A DNA stretch of 64,000 bases from Aldehydirespirator sp965203575 (GCA_965203575.1 OZ241894.1:2728001-2792000); one strand, 5' to 3'; positions 51,778 through 61,299 are shown, counted from the first letter of the stretch. Notes: generated from the letters alone by a model not told the origin. Made by a program: numbers and translations.

Positions 51778-53205
51778 TCATTCGCCCCACACCGACGCGA
51801 AGCGGTCCTTGGACCCGAGCTCCAACTGCACGAACTGCTCGGCCTCGAACGGGTAGACACCGGTGAAGCAGGCGTTGCAGTAGCCGTCGTCGGCCTCGAG
51901 CGCCTCCATCATCCCCGCCAGCGACAGGAACGCCAGCGAATCGGCGCCGATGTGGTCGCCGATCTCGGCGACCGACTTGTCCGAAGCGATTAGTTCCTGC
52001 TTGCTGGCCATGTCGACGCCCATGTAGCAGGGGTCGGTGATGGGCGGGCAGGCCACCCGGACGTGAACCTCGGTCGCCCCGGCGTCGCGCAGCATCTGCA
52101 CCAGCGGCCCCGAGGTAGTGCCCCGCACGATCGAGTCGTCGACCAGCACCACCCGCCGGCCGGCCAGGTTGTCGCCCAGCGGGTTGAACTTCATCGACAC
52201 CCCGGCGTGGCGCTGCTCCTGGGTCGGTTCGATGAAGGTCCGGCCCACGTAGCGGTTCTTGATGAGGCACTCGGTGTAGGGCAGGCCGGACTCCTGGGCG
52301 TACCCGACCGCCTGCGGGGTTCCCGAGTCGGGTACCGGCACCACCAGGTCGGCCTCAGCAGGTGCCTCGACCGCGAGGCGGCGGCCCAGCCGCTGGCGGA
52401 CCGCATGCACCAGCGAGCCGTTGTGGCGGCTGTCGGGGCGCGAGAAGTAGATCTGCTCGAACGTGCAGAACGACGGCGTGCGGGGCGTCGCCCCCGGCTC
52501 GGTCGCCGGTCCGGCCCCGTCGATCCGCACGATCTCGCCCGGCGCGACCTCGCCGGTGAACTCGGCGCCGTTGACGTTCAGGGCGCAGCTCTCCGACGCC
52601 AGCATCCAGCCGCCGTCGAGCCGGCCGGTGACCAGCGGGCGGAACCCCCACGGGTCCCGCACCCCGTAGACCGCGTCGCGGGTGAGGATGGTCAGCGTGT
52701 AGGCGCCCTCCGCCTGGGCCATGAGGGTCCGTATGCGGGTGGGCCAGTCGCCGGAGGCCGTGACCAGCAGCTGGAGGATGACCTCGGTGTCCGACGAGGT
52801 CTGGAGCCCGATCCCGGCCTCCAGCAGTCTGCGGCGCAGTTGCGGCGAATTGATCAAGTTGCCGTTGTGGGCCACCGCCAGCGGTCCGTCGATGGTCTCG
52901 ATCACCTGGGGCTGGATGTTGCGCAGCCCGGACCCGCCGGTGGTGCTGTAGCGGTTGTGGCCGATGGCGGCACCGCCGGGGAGGGTGGACAGGTTCTCCT
53001 CGTTGAAGATCGAGCCCACCAGTCCCGGGCCCCGGTGCATGTGAGCGGTGCCGTTGTCGCAGCTGACGATGCCGGCCGACTCCTGGCCCCGGTGCTGGAG
53101 GGTGTACAGGCCGAAGAAGGCGATCCGGGCCGCGTGGCGGCCGGGCGTGTACACCCCGACAACCCCGCACTCCTCGCGGAGCCCGTCGAATGCGAGGCTG
53201 CTCAT
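51778..53205 (-). CDS. purF: Amidophosphoribosyltransferase
   Basis: A 475-residue enzyme of the first purine step (PRPP plus glutamine). A 12-residue propeptide precedes the Ntn nucleophile Cys13 in EECGVVGVY; LQHRGQESAGI and GHNRYSTTG follow. The PRPP loop is VVLVDDSIVRGTTSG. Cysteines in PCYMGVDMAS and GYCNACFTG match the B. subtilis-type iron-sulfur form. ATG overlaps the purK stop. A much longer upstream reading crosses purK antiphase and is rejected. Confidence 0.96.
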   Translation of the reverse strand: MSSLAFDGLREECGVVGVYTPGRHAARIAFFGLYTLQHRGQESAGIVSCDNGTAHMHRGPGLVGSIFNEENLSTLPGGAAIGHNRYSTTGGSGLRNIQPQVIETIDGPLAVAHNGNLINSPQLRRRLLEAGIGLQTSSDTEVILQLLVTASGDWPTRIRTLMAQAEGAYTLTILTRDAVYGVRDPWGFRPLVTGRLDGGWMLASESCALNVNGAEFTGEVAPGEIVRIDGAGPATEPGATPRTPSFCTFEQIYFSRPDSRHNGSLVHAVRQRLGRRLAVEAPAEADLVVPVPDSGTPQAVGYAQESGLPYTECLIKNRYVGRTFIEPTQEQRHAGVSMKFNPLGDNLAGRRVVLVDDSIVRGTTSGPLVQMLRDAGATEVHVRVACPPITDPCYMGVDMASKQELIASDKSVAEIGDHIGADSLAFLSLAGMMEALEADDGYCNACFTGVYPFEAEQFVQLELGSKDRFASVWGE

Positions 53206-54392
53206 CGCAGCCGGTCCCGTGCCTCGACAGCCCGCTTCAGAGCCAGCTCCGGGGTGGAGTCGACGCATGTCAGGTGGCCCATCTTGCGCCCGGGCCGGGC
53301 GTCGCGCTTGCCGTAGAGGTGCAGGTGCACGCCTGGGTCGGCCAGAGCCCGTTCCCAGGCCGGCTCGCCGCCCGCCCAGAGGTGGCCGAGGAGCTGGACC
53401 ATGGCCGCGGGCCGGCAGGCGCCGTCTCCCAGGGGCAGCCCGCACACCGCTCGGAGCTGCTGTTCGAACTGGCTCGACGCGGCTGCCTCCAGGGTGCAGT
53501 GGCCGCTGTTGTGGGGGCGCGGCGCCATCTCGTTGACTACCAGTTCGGTGCCGACGACGAACATCTCGACGCACAGCACGCCGACTGCGTCGAGGTGCTC
53601 GGCCAGCCGGGTGGCGAGACGCCGGGCCTCGCCGGCGACCTCCGGCGGCAGGCGCGCCGGGGTGACGGTCGTGTCGAGGATCCCGTCGACGTGCACGTTC
53701 TCCATGACTCCGTGGTCGGCGACGTCGCCCTCTGCGCCCCGGGCCACCACTACCGACACCTCGCAGTCGAAGCGGACCTCCTGCTCCACGATCAGCCGGC
53801 GGGAGCCCATGGCCGCGAAGACCTTCTCGGGCTCCGGCGTCGGCTCCGGCACGGGCTTCGACGTCTCCGGCGCGGGCAGCGATTCCAGCGTCGTCCGCCG
53901 GCTGGGGATGCGGACCTGGCCCTTGCCGTCGTAGCCGTCGCGGGCTGTCTTGCAGATGACGGGGCCGTCCAGGGCGGCCAGCGCGGCAGCCAGCTCGGCG
54001 GGGCTGGCTGCCTGCCGGTAGGGCGCCACCGGCGCTCCCGCGCTGACGACGGCCTTCTTCTCTTCCCAGCGATCGGAGGTGGTGGCGACCACTTGGCGCC
54101 CCGGCCGCACCGGGACCCCTGCCGCGGCCGCGACTTCGGCCACGCCCAGGTCCACGTTCTCGAACTCCCAGGTGATCACGTCGGCGCAGTCGACGAAGTG
54201 CTGCACCGCTCCGGCGTCGTCGAAGGCGGCCGCGATCTCGATGTCGGCGACCGCTCCGGCCGGGGTTCGCTCGTGGCCCCCGGTGAGGACCGCGGTGCGG
54301 TAGCCGAACCGCTGGGCGGCGTGGGCCAGCATCCGGCCCAGCTGCCCGCCGCCAACGATCCCGACAACCGACGGCGGGCGCAGCACGCTCAC
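53202..54392 (-). CDS. purK: 5-(carboxyamino)imidazole ribonucleotide synthase
   Basis: A 396-residue ATP-grasp enzyme. SVVGIVGGGQLGRMLAHA, VITWEFENVD, ICKTARDGYDGKGQ, EMFVVGTELVVNEMAPRPHN and SGHCTLEA are conserved. A proline/glutamate-rich insertion (about residues 170-190) sits in the ATP-grasp domain. Predicted GTG start; a hairpin repeat lies between it and purE. Confidence 0.94.
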   Translation of the reverse strand: MSVLRPPSVVGIVGGGQLGRMLAHAAQRFGYRTAVLTGGHERTPAGAVADIEIAAAFDDAGAVQHFVDCADVITWEFENVDLGVAEVAAAAGVPVRPGRQVVATTSDRWEEKKAVVSAGAPVAPYRQAASPAELAAALAALDGPVICKTARDGYDGKGQVRIPSRRTTLESLPAPETSKPVPEPTPEPEKVFAAMGSRRLIVEQEVRFDCEVSVVVARGAEGDVADHGVMENVHVDGILDTTVTPARLPPEVAGEARRLATRLAEHLDAVGVLCVEMFVVGTELVVNEMAPRPHNSGHCTLEAAASSQFEQQLRAVCGLPLGDGACRPAAMVQLLGHLWAGGEPAWERALADPGVHLHLYGKRDARPGRKMGHLTCVDSTPELALKRAVEARDRLR

Positions 54393-54417
54393 TGGACTGC
54401 CGCCGGGCTGGTGTCGC

Positions 54418-54466
54418 CGAATTGGCAGCGTCTTGCACGCATACCGTGCGTTCTGCTGCCAGTTCC
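54418..54466. repeat. Nested inverted-repeat element, copy 3
   Basis: GAATTGGCAGCG and GCTGCCAGTTC arms with inner GCACG/CGTGC stem; lies in the purE-purK gap, about 25 bases before the purK start. Confidence 0.85.
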
Positions 54467-54486
54467 AGCTGGGGGGAGGTAACGGG

Positions 54487-55038
54487 TCATGGCGCGCTGT
54501 CCCGTGCGTCCAGTTCCGTGGCCCGGACCTGGTCGGCTCGGGCAGCTCGGTAGGCGGACAGCCTTGACGCCAGGTCCGGGTCGTGGCGGGCCAGCATGGC
54601 CACCGCCAGCAGCCCGGCGTTGGCCGCCCCGGCCTCACCGATGGCCATGGTGGCCACCGGCACCCCGGCCGGCATCTGGACGATCGACAGCAGTGAGTCC
54701 ATTCCCTTGAGGGCCCGGCTCTCTACGGGCACTCCGATCACCGGCACGATGGTGTTGGCGGCCAGCATCCCGGGGAGGTGGGCGGCCCCGCCCGCGCCGG
54801 CGACGATGACCTGGAGTCCCCGACCCTCGGCGCTCTGCGCGTATTCGACGAGGAGGTCCGGCGTGCGGTGGGCCGACACCACCCGGCACTCGTGGGCCAC
54901 CTCGAACTGGGTGAGCACGTCAGCGCAGCGGCGCATGGTGGCCCAGTCCGACTGGCTGCCCATGACCACGCCGACTGGCATCGGGGAAGCCGGGGAGTCC
55001 CCCCGGTTCTGCTCCGCCCCGACCGTTGCCGCCGTCAT
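54487..55038 (-). CDS. purE: N5-CAIR mutase
   Basis: A 183-residue class I PurE. VGVVMGSQSDWATM, VVSAHRTPDLLVEYA, AGAGGAAHLPGMLAA and GVPVES are diagnostic active-site and phosphate motifs. Works directly after PurK, encoded next. Confidence 0.96.
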   Translation of the reverse strand: MTAATVGAEQNRGDSPASPMPVGVVMGSQSDWATMRRCADVLTQFEVAHECRVVSAHRTPDLLVEYAQSAEGRGLQVIVAGAGGAAHLPGMLAANTIVPVIGVPVESRALKGMDSLLSIVQMPAGVPVATMAIGEAGAANAGLLAVAMLARHDPDLASRLSAYRAARADQVRATELDARDSAP

Positions 55039-55081
55039 CGCATCGCCCCCGGGTTCTGGTCCGACGCCATCGCCGGTGCCA

Positions 55082-56068
55082 TCATCGCGTCCCGCCGCCG
55101 CCGGGACGGGGATGGGACCAGGCCCGCACCGCGGTCACGACCCTGTCCTCGGCCGGGCCGGCGGCCAGCTGCGGGGGCGCGCCGGTGAGCAGTTCGTAGG
55201 CCTGCCGGTAGACGGCGGCTGCCTGCTCGGCCCGGGCCTCGCTGAGGGGATCGGGCGGGCCGTCGCCGTCGTAGCCGTCGGCGATGTAGGCCAGCCGCAC
55301 AACCTCCTTGTCGAGGTTGTGCGGCTCCAGTCCGTCTCTCCGGCGCGACTGGAGCGAGGAGAGCCGCCAGAACCTCGACGAGTCCGGGGTGTGGACCTCG
55401 TCGATGAGCGTGAGCCGGCCGTCGGGGCCGGTGCCGAACTCGTACTTGGTGTCCACCAGCAGCAGCCCTGACCTGGCCGCGGTCTCACGGCCCCGCTCGA
55501 AGATCGCCAGCGCGGTTGTGCGGACCTCATCCCAGCGGTCGGCGTCCACATGGCCCTCCGAGACGACCTCGGCCTCGGTGAGGGGTCGGTCGTGGCCGGT
55601 TGCGGCCTTGGTGGTGGGGGTGATGACCGGGCTGGGCAGGGGGTCGTTCTTGGCCATCCCGTCGGGGAAGTCGATGCCGTAGATGCGCCGCTCGCCGGCT
55701 TGGTAGCGGGTCCACAGCGACGTGGAGGTGGTGCCGGTCAGGCAGCCCCGCACCACGACCTCCACCGGCAGGGTCTCGCACTTGTCGACGATGGAGACGT
55801 TGGGGTCGGGCACGGCCACGATCTGCGACGCCACGATGTCGCTGAGCTGCTCGAACCACCAGGCCGACAGCAGGTTGAGGATCTGGCCCCGCCCGGGGAC
55901 CAGCCCCAGCACGTAGTCGAAGGCCGACAGGCGGTCGGTGGCCACCAGCGCCAGACGGTCGCCAAGGTCGACGACGTCGCGCACCTTGCCCCGGTACAGC
56001 GGCCCCAACTCGGCCGCAGCCGCGTCGGAGAGCCCGGCGAACGGGTGGATCACCGGTGCCGCAATCAT
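55082..56068 (-). CDS. purC: SAICAR synthetase
   Basis: A 328-residue phosphoribosylaminoimidazole-succinocarboxamide synthase. YRGKVRDVVDLGDRLALVAT, DRLSAFDYVLG, VVRGCLTGT, LLLVDTKYEFG, and LIDEVHTPDSSRFW are characteristic. Longer than the E. coli form (about 237), like the yeast/plant-type subgroup. ATG chosen just before the conserved start. Confidence 0.95.
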   Translation of the reverse strand: MIAAPVIHPFAGLSDAAAAELGPLYRGKVRDVVDLGDRLALVATDRLSAFDYVLGLVPGRGQILNLLSAWWFEQLSDIVASQIVAVPDPNVSIVDKCETLPVEVVVRGCLTGTTSTSLWTRYQAGERRIYGIDFPDGMAKNDPLPSPVITPTTKAATGHDRPLTEAEVVSEGHVDADRWDEVRTTALAIFERGRETAARSGLLLVDTKYEFGTGPDGRLTLIDEVHTPDSSRFWRLSSLQSRRRDGLEPHNLDKEVVRLAYIADGYDGDGPPDPLSEARAEQAAAVYRQAYELLTGAPPQLAAGPAEDRVVTAVRAWSHPRPGGGGTR

Positions 56069-56087
56069 AGGACCGTCACCCTCGGGT

Positions 56088-56136
56088 GAATTGGCAGCGC
56101 AGGACGCCGATTCCGGCACTCACCGCTGCCAGTTCC
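56088..56136. repeat. Nested inverted-repeat element, copy 4
   Basis: GAATTGGCAGCG (56088-56099) and CGCTGCCAGTTCC (56124-56136) arms around inner GCCG/CGGC stem; lies in the purQ-purC gap. Confidence 0.85.
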
Positions 56137-56162
56137 GGTGGGAGGGAGTTGGCAGACAGAGG

Positions 56163-57014
56163 TCATCGGGCGGCGGCCACCAGCGCTTTGAACAGGGCCA
56201 ATCCTCGGGCGCCGGGCCGTCCGGAGGGCCTCTGCCAGTCGACGATGTGGTCCTCGGGATGCGGCATAAGGCCCACGACCGTGCCGGTGGCGTCGCACAG
56301 ACCGGCGATGTCGCGATCGGATCCGTTGGGGTTGGCCGGGTAGGTCCCGGCGGCGGGGTCGATCCCGTTGCCTTCGGCAGATCCTGAAGCCAGGTAGCGG
56401 AAGGCGACCCTGCCGGTCTTCTCCAGGGCATCGACCGCCGCCGGGTCTCGGGCGGCCAGACGTCCCTCGCCGTGAGCCACAGGGCAGCGGATGATCGACC
56501 CCCGCAACGGTTCCAGCCAGCTCGACCGGCAGCCTGACTCCACTCTGAGAGTCACCCAGCGGCATTCGAACCGGCCGCTGGCGTTGGCGGCCAGGGTGAA
56601 CGAGCGCGCCGCGGGGGACGGGGCCGTCTGCTCGCGTTGCGGGCCGCGGCCGTTGGCGGTTCCGGTGGACGGGCGTTCTGCGGGGGTGTTCAGCAGTCCC
56701 GACTTGACGAGGGCCTGGAATCCGTTGCAGATGCCGAGGATCGGACGGCCCGAGCGGGCTGTGGCGGCCAACTCGTCGCCCAGCCAGGCTCGCATCTCCA
56801 GGGCCAGCCGCCCGCCGGCCCCCAGCGCGTCGCCGTAGGAGAAGCCGCCGGGCAGCAGCACCGCGCCGTAGCGCGAGATCCTTCCCGGCTGTGCGATCAG
56901 CTCGTCGACAGCCACGATCCGGGGATCGCCGCCCGCGGCCTCCACTGCCGCCGCAGCCTCCTGGTCGCGGTTGGTTCCCGGAGCGTGGGGGATCAGCACG
57001 GGTGGCCGTGTCAT
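56163..57014 (-). CDS. purQ: FGAM synthase subunit PurQ (glutaminase)
   Basis: A 283-residue class I glutamine amidotransferase. VLLPGGFSYGDALGAG, nucleophile Cys96 in ILGICNGFQ, and the His of LMPHPEDH form the active site. An insertion at about 110-137 (STGTANGRGPQREQTAPSP-type, low complexity) breaks the normal loop. ATG overlaps the purL stop (ATGA). Supplies ammonia to PurL. Confidence 0.95.
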   Translation of the reverse strand: MTRPPVLIPHAPGTNRDQEAAAAVEAAGGDPRIVAVDELIAQPGRISRYGAVLLPGGFSYGDALGAGGRLALEMRAWLGDELAATARSGRPILGICNGFQALVKSGLLNTPAERPSTGTANGRGPQREQTAPSPAARSFTLAANASGRFECRWVTLRVESGCRSSWLEPLRGSIIRCPVAHGEGRLAARDPAAVDALEKTGRVAFRYLASGSAEGNGIDPAAGTYPANPNGSDRDIAGLCDATGTVVGLMPHPEDHIVDWQRPSGRPGARGLALFKALVAAAR

Positions 57015-59995
57015 GGCCTCGCGCCGCCGCATCCGAAGGCCCGCCTCGCCGCCTCCAGGGTGATCGTTACCCGGGCGTCCCCGCCGCCGGCGCTCCCGTC
57101 GTCCCGGGCCCCGCCGTTTTCGGCATGGTCGCGGCCGGCGTCGCCCGGCTCGCCCACTCGGATCTCGATCTCATCGGATCCGGTCACCGTGCCGATGCGG
57201 TGACCGAGGTGGCCCAGCGCCGCAGCCACCGCGGCCCGCTCGCCGGCGGGCGACTCCAGAACCAGCTGGCCCGGCGCCTCGTTGACCAGTGCCGCAATGG
57301 GGCTGCAGGCGCCGTCGGGGCCTGACGCATCGCACGGGATGGTGGCTCGCAGGCCCATGCCGCCGCCGATGGCCATCTCGGCCAGGGCCACCGCCACGCC
57401 CCCGTCGCTCACATCGTGGGCCGCGCTGATGCGACCGTCGGCAATGAGAGAGTGAACCGCCCGGTACCGGTGCAGCGGATCGTCGACCGGCTCGGGGACG
57501 CGGGTGTCGCCGATGCCGAGCATCTCCGCGGCCAGCGAGCCGCCAAGGCGGGGCGAGCCCTCGCCCACCAGCCACAGGTCGCAGCCCGCGCCGCCGAGGG
57601 CGCTGGTGACGGCCCGGTTCAGGTCGGCGACCACGCCGACGGCCGAGATCAGCAGCGTTCCGGGCACGGCCACGCCGTCGAACTCGTTGTTGAGGCTGTC
57701 CTTGCCCGACACGAACGGCGCCCGGTAGCGGCCGGAACCCTCCACGCAGCCCTGAACGGCCCGCACCAGCGATCCGAGCCGGTCCGGAAGGGCGGGGTCG
57801 CCCCAGCAGAAGTTGTCGAGCAGGGCCACCCGGCCCGGGTCGGCGCCCACCGCCACCAGGTTGCGGAAGGCCTCGTCGATGGCGTGCAGGGCCATGGCCC
57901 ACGGGTCGAGGGCGGTGAGCCGGGGGGCGATCCCGACCGCCAGGGCCACCGCCATGTCGTGTTCCCAGGTGCCCAGCGGCTTGAGCACCGCGGCGTCGGC
58001 CGGGCCGTCGGCGCCTGGCCCCACCAGGGGGCGGACCACGGTGCCGCCCCGCACCTCATGGTCGTAGGTGCGCACGATCGGCTCCCGGGAGCACACGTTG
58101 GGATGGGCCAGCAGGCTTAGCACCAGCTCGGCCGGGTCGATCCCGTCGAGAGCGCCCGGACTGCCGGCGGACACCGCGGGGTCGCGGTGGGTGGCGGCCA
58201 GGGTGCGCAGGGGCAGGTCGTCGTGGAGCAGCGACATGGGCAGGTCGATCACATCCAGGTGGCCGTGGCGGACCACGAGCCGCCGGTCGGAGCTGAACGA
58301 GCCGATGTCGCTCATCTCCACGCTCCATTCGTCGCACAGCTGCTGAAGGCGATGAACGTTGGGCCCGGGCACGGCGAGGACCATGCGCTCCTGCGCCTCC
58401 GACACCCAGATCTCCCAGGGCTGGAGGCCCGGGTACTTCAGCGGCGCGGCGGCCAGGTCCACGACCGCGCCGATGTCGGCTCCCATCTCGCCCACCGCGG
58501 ACGACAGCCCGCCCGCGCCGCAGTCGGTGATGGCGTTGTACAAGCCGAGGTCCCGGGCCCGCACGACCACCTCTATGCAGCCCTTCTCGGTGATGGGATC
58601 GCCGATCTGCACGGCCGAGCCGGCCCGCTCCGCCACGGCGGCGTCCAGGCCGGCGGACGAGAAAGTGGCGCCGTGGATGCCGTCCCGGCCGGTCCGGCCT
58701 CCGATGACGACGATCCGGTCGCCCGGGCGGGGGTCGGTGGGGTGCGAGCCCGACGGCAGCAGCCCGAGCGCTCCGCAGAACACCAGCGGGTTGCCCACGT
58801 AGCCGCGGTCGTAGATGACGGCCCCGTTGACGGTGGGCAGGCCGAGCTTGTTGCCGTAGTCGCCGATGCCGGCCACCACCCCGTCACGGATGCGGCGGGG
58901 GTGCAGCACCCCGGCAGGCAGGTCGCGGTCGGGGAGGTCGGCCGGTCCGAAGCAAAGCACGTCAGTGCAGGCGATGGGGCGGGCCGACACCCCCAGGATG
59001 TCCCGCACCACGCCGCCCACGCCGGTGCTGGCCCCGCCGAAGGGCTCCAGCGCGGAGGGATGGTTGTGGGTCTCGACCTTGACGGCCAGGTCGAGACGGT
59101 CGTCGAAGGCGATGATCCCGGCGTTGTCGACGAACACCGATCTCAGCCAGGCGACGTCCAGCTCGTCGGTGGCCCGGCGCAGCGCGGTGAGCAACCCGTC
59201 GTGGTCGGAGAGCTCGGCCCGGCCATCGGCGCGGGTGTGGGTAAGCCGGATGCGAGCCTTGAACGTCTTGTGGGCGCAGTGCTCGGACCAGGTCTGGGCC
59301 AGGGTCTCGAGTTCGGCGTCCGTGGGGTCGCGGCCCATCGAGGCAAAATGAGCCTGGATGGCTCGCATCTCGCCGGTGTCGAGGGACAGCAGCCGGCACC
59401 GGCTGAGGTCGGCCAGCTCGTGGTCGTTCAGGCTGGCCAGCCTGACGGTGGCGACGGCCGGCTCCGCCGAGGTCGCGGGCGAGAAGGCGGGCGCCAGCTC
59501 GCCACGGCCGCTGCGCTCGATGGTCGGGTTGGCCAGCAACCGGCGGGTCAGCAATGCGACATCGACGTCGTCGAGGTCGCCGCTCAGCTCGTAGCGGCGG
59601 GCGGTCGCCGCTCTCAACGGTCCGAGGCCCAGGGTGGCGGCGGCCCGTTCCAGTTCCCGGGCCGCCGGGTCGGTGACGCCCGCGACCGGCGCCACCTCGA
59701 CCACGTGCGGCGCGGTGGCCGGCCGGCCGACCACCGCGTAGTCGGTCACGGGATCGACCAGCACCTCGCGGCACAGCCGCTCAATGTCGCCGGGGGTGAG
59801 GTTCCCGTCTAGGTGGTACACCGTCCAGCGACGGCAGCCGCGCATCCCGGCCACGCCGAGTTCGGCGGCCGCGGCCACGATCCGCTCCTCGTCGGGGTGA
59901 CCGGCGGTGCTCACCTGGATGCGGGTGGGGGCGCTTCCTGCCGGTCCGTCCTCGATGGCGGCCTTGAGAGCTGCACCACCAGCAGTCGTTGTCAC
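57011..59995 (-). CDS. purL: FGAM synthase PurL with N-terminal PurS-like fusion
   Basis: A 994-residue protein. Residues about 25-180 form two PurS-like halves (RRWTVYHLDGNLTPGDIE and RRYELSGDLDDVDVALL), so PurS is built in rather than separate. Then the PurL core: LAQTWSEHCAHKTF (read as TLAQTWSEHCAHKTFKA), ETHNHPSALEPFGGA, VTDCGAGG-like ITDCGAGGLSSAVGE, and AHDVSDGGVAVALAEM. It is shorter than the fully fused gammaproteobacterial type because PurQ is separate. Start GTG. First gene of the purine unit. Confidence 0.93.
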   Translation of the reverse strand: MTTTAGGAALKAAIEDGPAGSAPTRIQVSTAGHPDEERIVAAAAELGVAGMRGCRRWTVYHLDGNLTPGDIERLCREVLVDPVTDYAVVGRPATAPHVVEVAPVAGVTDPAARELERAAATLGLGPLRAATARRYELSGDLDDVDVALLTRRLLANPTIERSGRGELAPAFSPATSAEPAVATVRLASLNDHELADLSRCRLLSLDTGEMRAIQAHFASMGRDPTDAELETLAQTWSEHCAHKTFKARIRLTHTRADGRAELSDHDGLLTALRRATDELDVAWLRSVFVDNAGIIAFDDRLDLAVKVETHNHPSALEPFGGASTGVGGVVRDILGVSARPIACTDVLCFGPADLPDRDLPAGVLHPRRIRDGVVAGIGDYGNKLGLPTVNGAVIYDRGYVGNPLVFCGALGLLPSGSHPTDPRPGDRIVVIGGRTGRDGIHGATFSSAGLDAAVAERAGSAVQIGDPITEKGCIEVVVRARDLGLYNAITDCGAGGLSSAVGEMGADIGAVVDLAAAPLKYPGLQPWEIWVSEAQERMVLAVPGPNVHRLQQLCDEWSVEMSDIGSFSSDRRLVVRHGHLDVIDLPMSLLHDDLPLRTLAATHRDPAVSAGSPGALDGIDPAELVLSLLAHPNVCSREPIVRTYDHEVRGGTVVRPLVGPGADGPADAAVLKPLGTWEHDMAVALAVGIAPRLTALDPWAMALHAIDEAFRNLVAVGADPGRVALLDNFCWGDPALPDRLGSLVRAVQGCVEGSGRYRAPFVSGKDSLNNEFDGVAVPGTLLISAVGVVADLNRAVTSALGGAGCDLWLVGEGSPRLGGSLAAEMLGIGDTRVPEPVDDPLHRYRAVHSLIADGRISAAHDVSDGGVAVALAEMAIGGGMGLRATIPCDASGPDGACSPIAALVNEAPGQLVLESPAGERAAVAAALGHLGHRIGTVTGSDEIEIRVGEPGDAGRDHAENGGARDDGSAGGGDARVTITLEAARRAFGCGGARP

Positions 59996-60111
59996 GATGG
60001 CGGCATGATAGGCATACCGGTCCGGCCGGCCGGGCCACCCTGCCTGACCTCCTGATCGACTGGCGTTCGCTCCGTCCGAAGGTTCGCAGATGTGGCCGTA
60101 TCGTTCGGCTG

Positions 60112-61215
60112 GTGTTCCTGAACTACTACGCGATCGCGGCCGCCGTCATTGTGGGCGCGGCGTCGGGCATGGCTTGCGTGCGGTGGATTGGCGGGAGGCT
60201 GAGCGACGGCCTGGTCGTCATCCGGGCCGCGGCCACCGGGGTCGCCGGCTCGTTCCTGTTCAGCGCGGGCGGATTACTCATCACCGGGCTCGACGGGTTC
60301 ACGCTCATCCACGTCGTGTATGTGGTTCTGGTGGTCGGCGTCCCGCTGGCCGGAGTGATCGTCCTGGTCTTCGCCCGGGAGCGTTCGCGAGCCATCACCG
60401 CGCTCTGCATCGCCGCCCTGCTCGCCATCCCGGTGGGCATCTACGCGACTCACATCGAGCCGTTCTGGCTGAAGACGGACTCCGTGCAACTCGCCGTCGA
60501 CGGCATCGGCGAGGATATCCGCGTCGGCGTGCTGGCCGACCTGCAGACCACCGCGATCGGCTCCTACGAGAACGAAGCGGTAGACCGCTTGATCGCGCTG
60601 AAGCCGGACATCGCGCTCCTTCCGGGAGACCTGTACCAGTTCGATCCGGAGGAGCTCGACGAGCGTGCGCCACAGTTCTCCGAGCTGATCGAGCGACTGG
60701 TGGACGCGGTGCCGGCCGTCTATCTGGTGAGCGGCAACACCGACACCGTCGCCGGCCTTCTGCGCATCACCGAGGGCACCGGCGCCAAGGTGCTCGACAA
60801 CGAGGTCGCCACCCTCGTGCTCAAGGGCAATGTGGTGAGCATCGGCGGGATCACTCTGTTCGGCGATGAGAGGGCGGCTCAGCGCGTGGCCGACCGACTC
60901 TCGGGCGACGATCGGGCTGCGGTGCGGATTCTCCTGGCTCACAAGCCCGATGCGGTCGAGTTGCTGGAAGGACGGTCCGTCGATCTGCTGGTGTCGGGCC
61001 ATACCCACGGCGGACAGGTCTCGATCCCGTTCCTCGGGCCTCCCCTGACGAACTCGAGCGTGCCGAGGCACGTGGCGGCCGGCGGGCTGCACGAACTGGG
61101 CGGAACGCCCGTGTACGTCTCCACCGGAGTGGGCCGCGAGCGGGACAATGCCCCTCAACTCCGGTTCGGCGTCCGACCATCCATCGGAATCATCGACCTG
61201 GTAGGGGACGGCTAG
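60112..61215 (+). CDS. Membrane metallophosphoesterase (YkuE-like)
   Basis: A calcineurin-like phosphoesterase of about 367 residues. About four N-terminal transmembrane helices precede the catalytic domain, which has VGVLADLQTT, LLPGDLYQ, SGNTD, LLAHKPD and SGHTHGGQV as metal-binding motifs. Bacterial relatives act on lipid or wall-linked phosphates outside the membrane. A GTG start just before the first helix is preferred over a longer reading. Confidence 0.85.
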   Translation: MFLNYYAIAAAVIVGAASGMACVRWIGGRLSDGLVVIRAAATGVAGSFLFSAGGLLITGLDGFTLIHVVYVVLVVGVPLAGVIVLVFARERSRAITALCIAALLAIPVGIYATHIEPFWLKTDSVQLAVDGIGEDIRVGVLADLQTTAIGSYENEAVDRLIALKPDIALLPGDLYQFDPEELDERAPQFSELIERLVDAVPAVYLVSGNTDTVAGLLRITEGTGAKVLDNEVATLVLKGNVVSIGGITLFGDERAAQRVADRLSGDDRAAVRILLAHKPDAVELLEGRSVDLLVSGHTHGGQVSIPFLGPPLTNSSVPRHVAAGGLHELGGTPVYVSTGVGRERDNAPQLRFGVRPSIGIIDLVGDG

Positions 61216-61234
61216 ATCGCGAGCAGCCAGTAGT

Positions 61235-61280
61235 CGGCAGCGGGGAGTGCCGAAATGGGACCCGGCCGCTGCCAGTTCGG
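61235..61280. repeat. Nested inverted-repeat element, copy 5 (weaker)
   Basis: CGGCAGCGG and CCGCTGCCAGTTCGG arms; lies between the convergent ends of the metallophosphoesterase and SpoU genes. Confidence 0.65.
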
Positions 61281-61299
61281 GCGAGGGGCGCGATGAGGG

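Noticed and set aside
51778..54438. 886-residue version of purF
   Set aside because: The extra part overlaps purK in another frame and has low-complexity Arg/Gly content; PurF homology starts at 53205.
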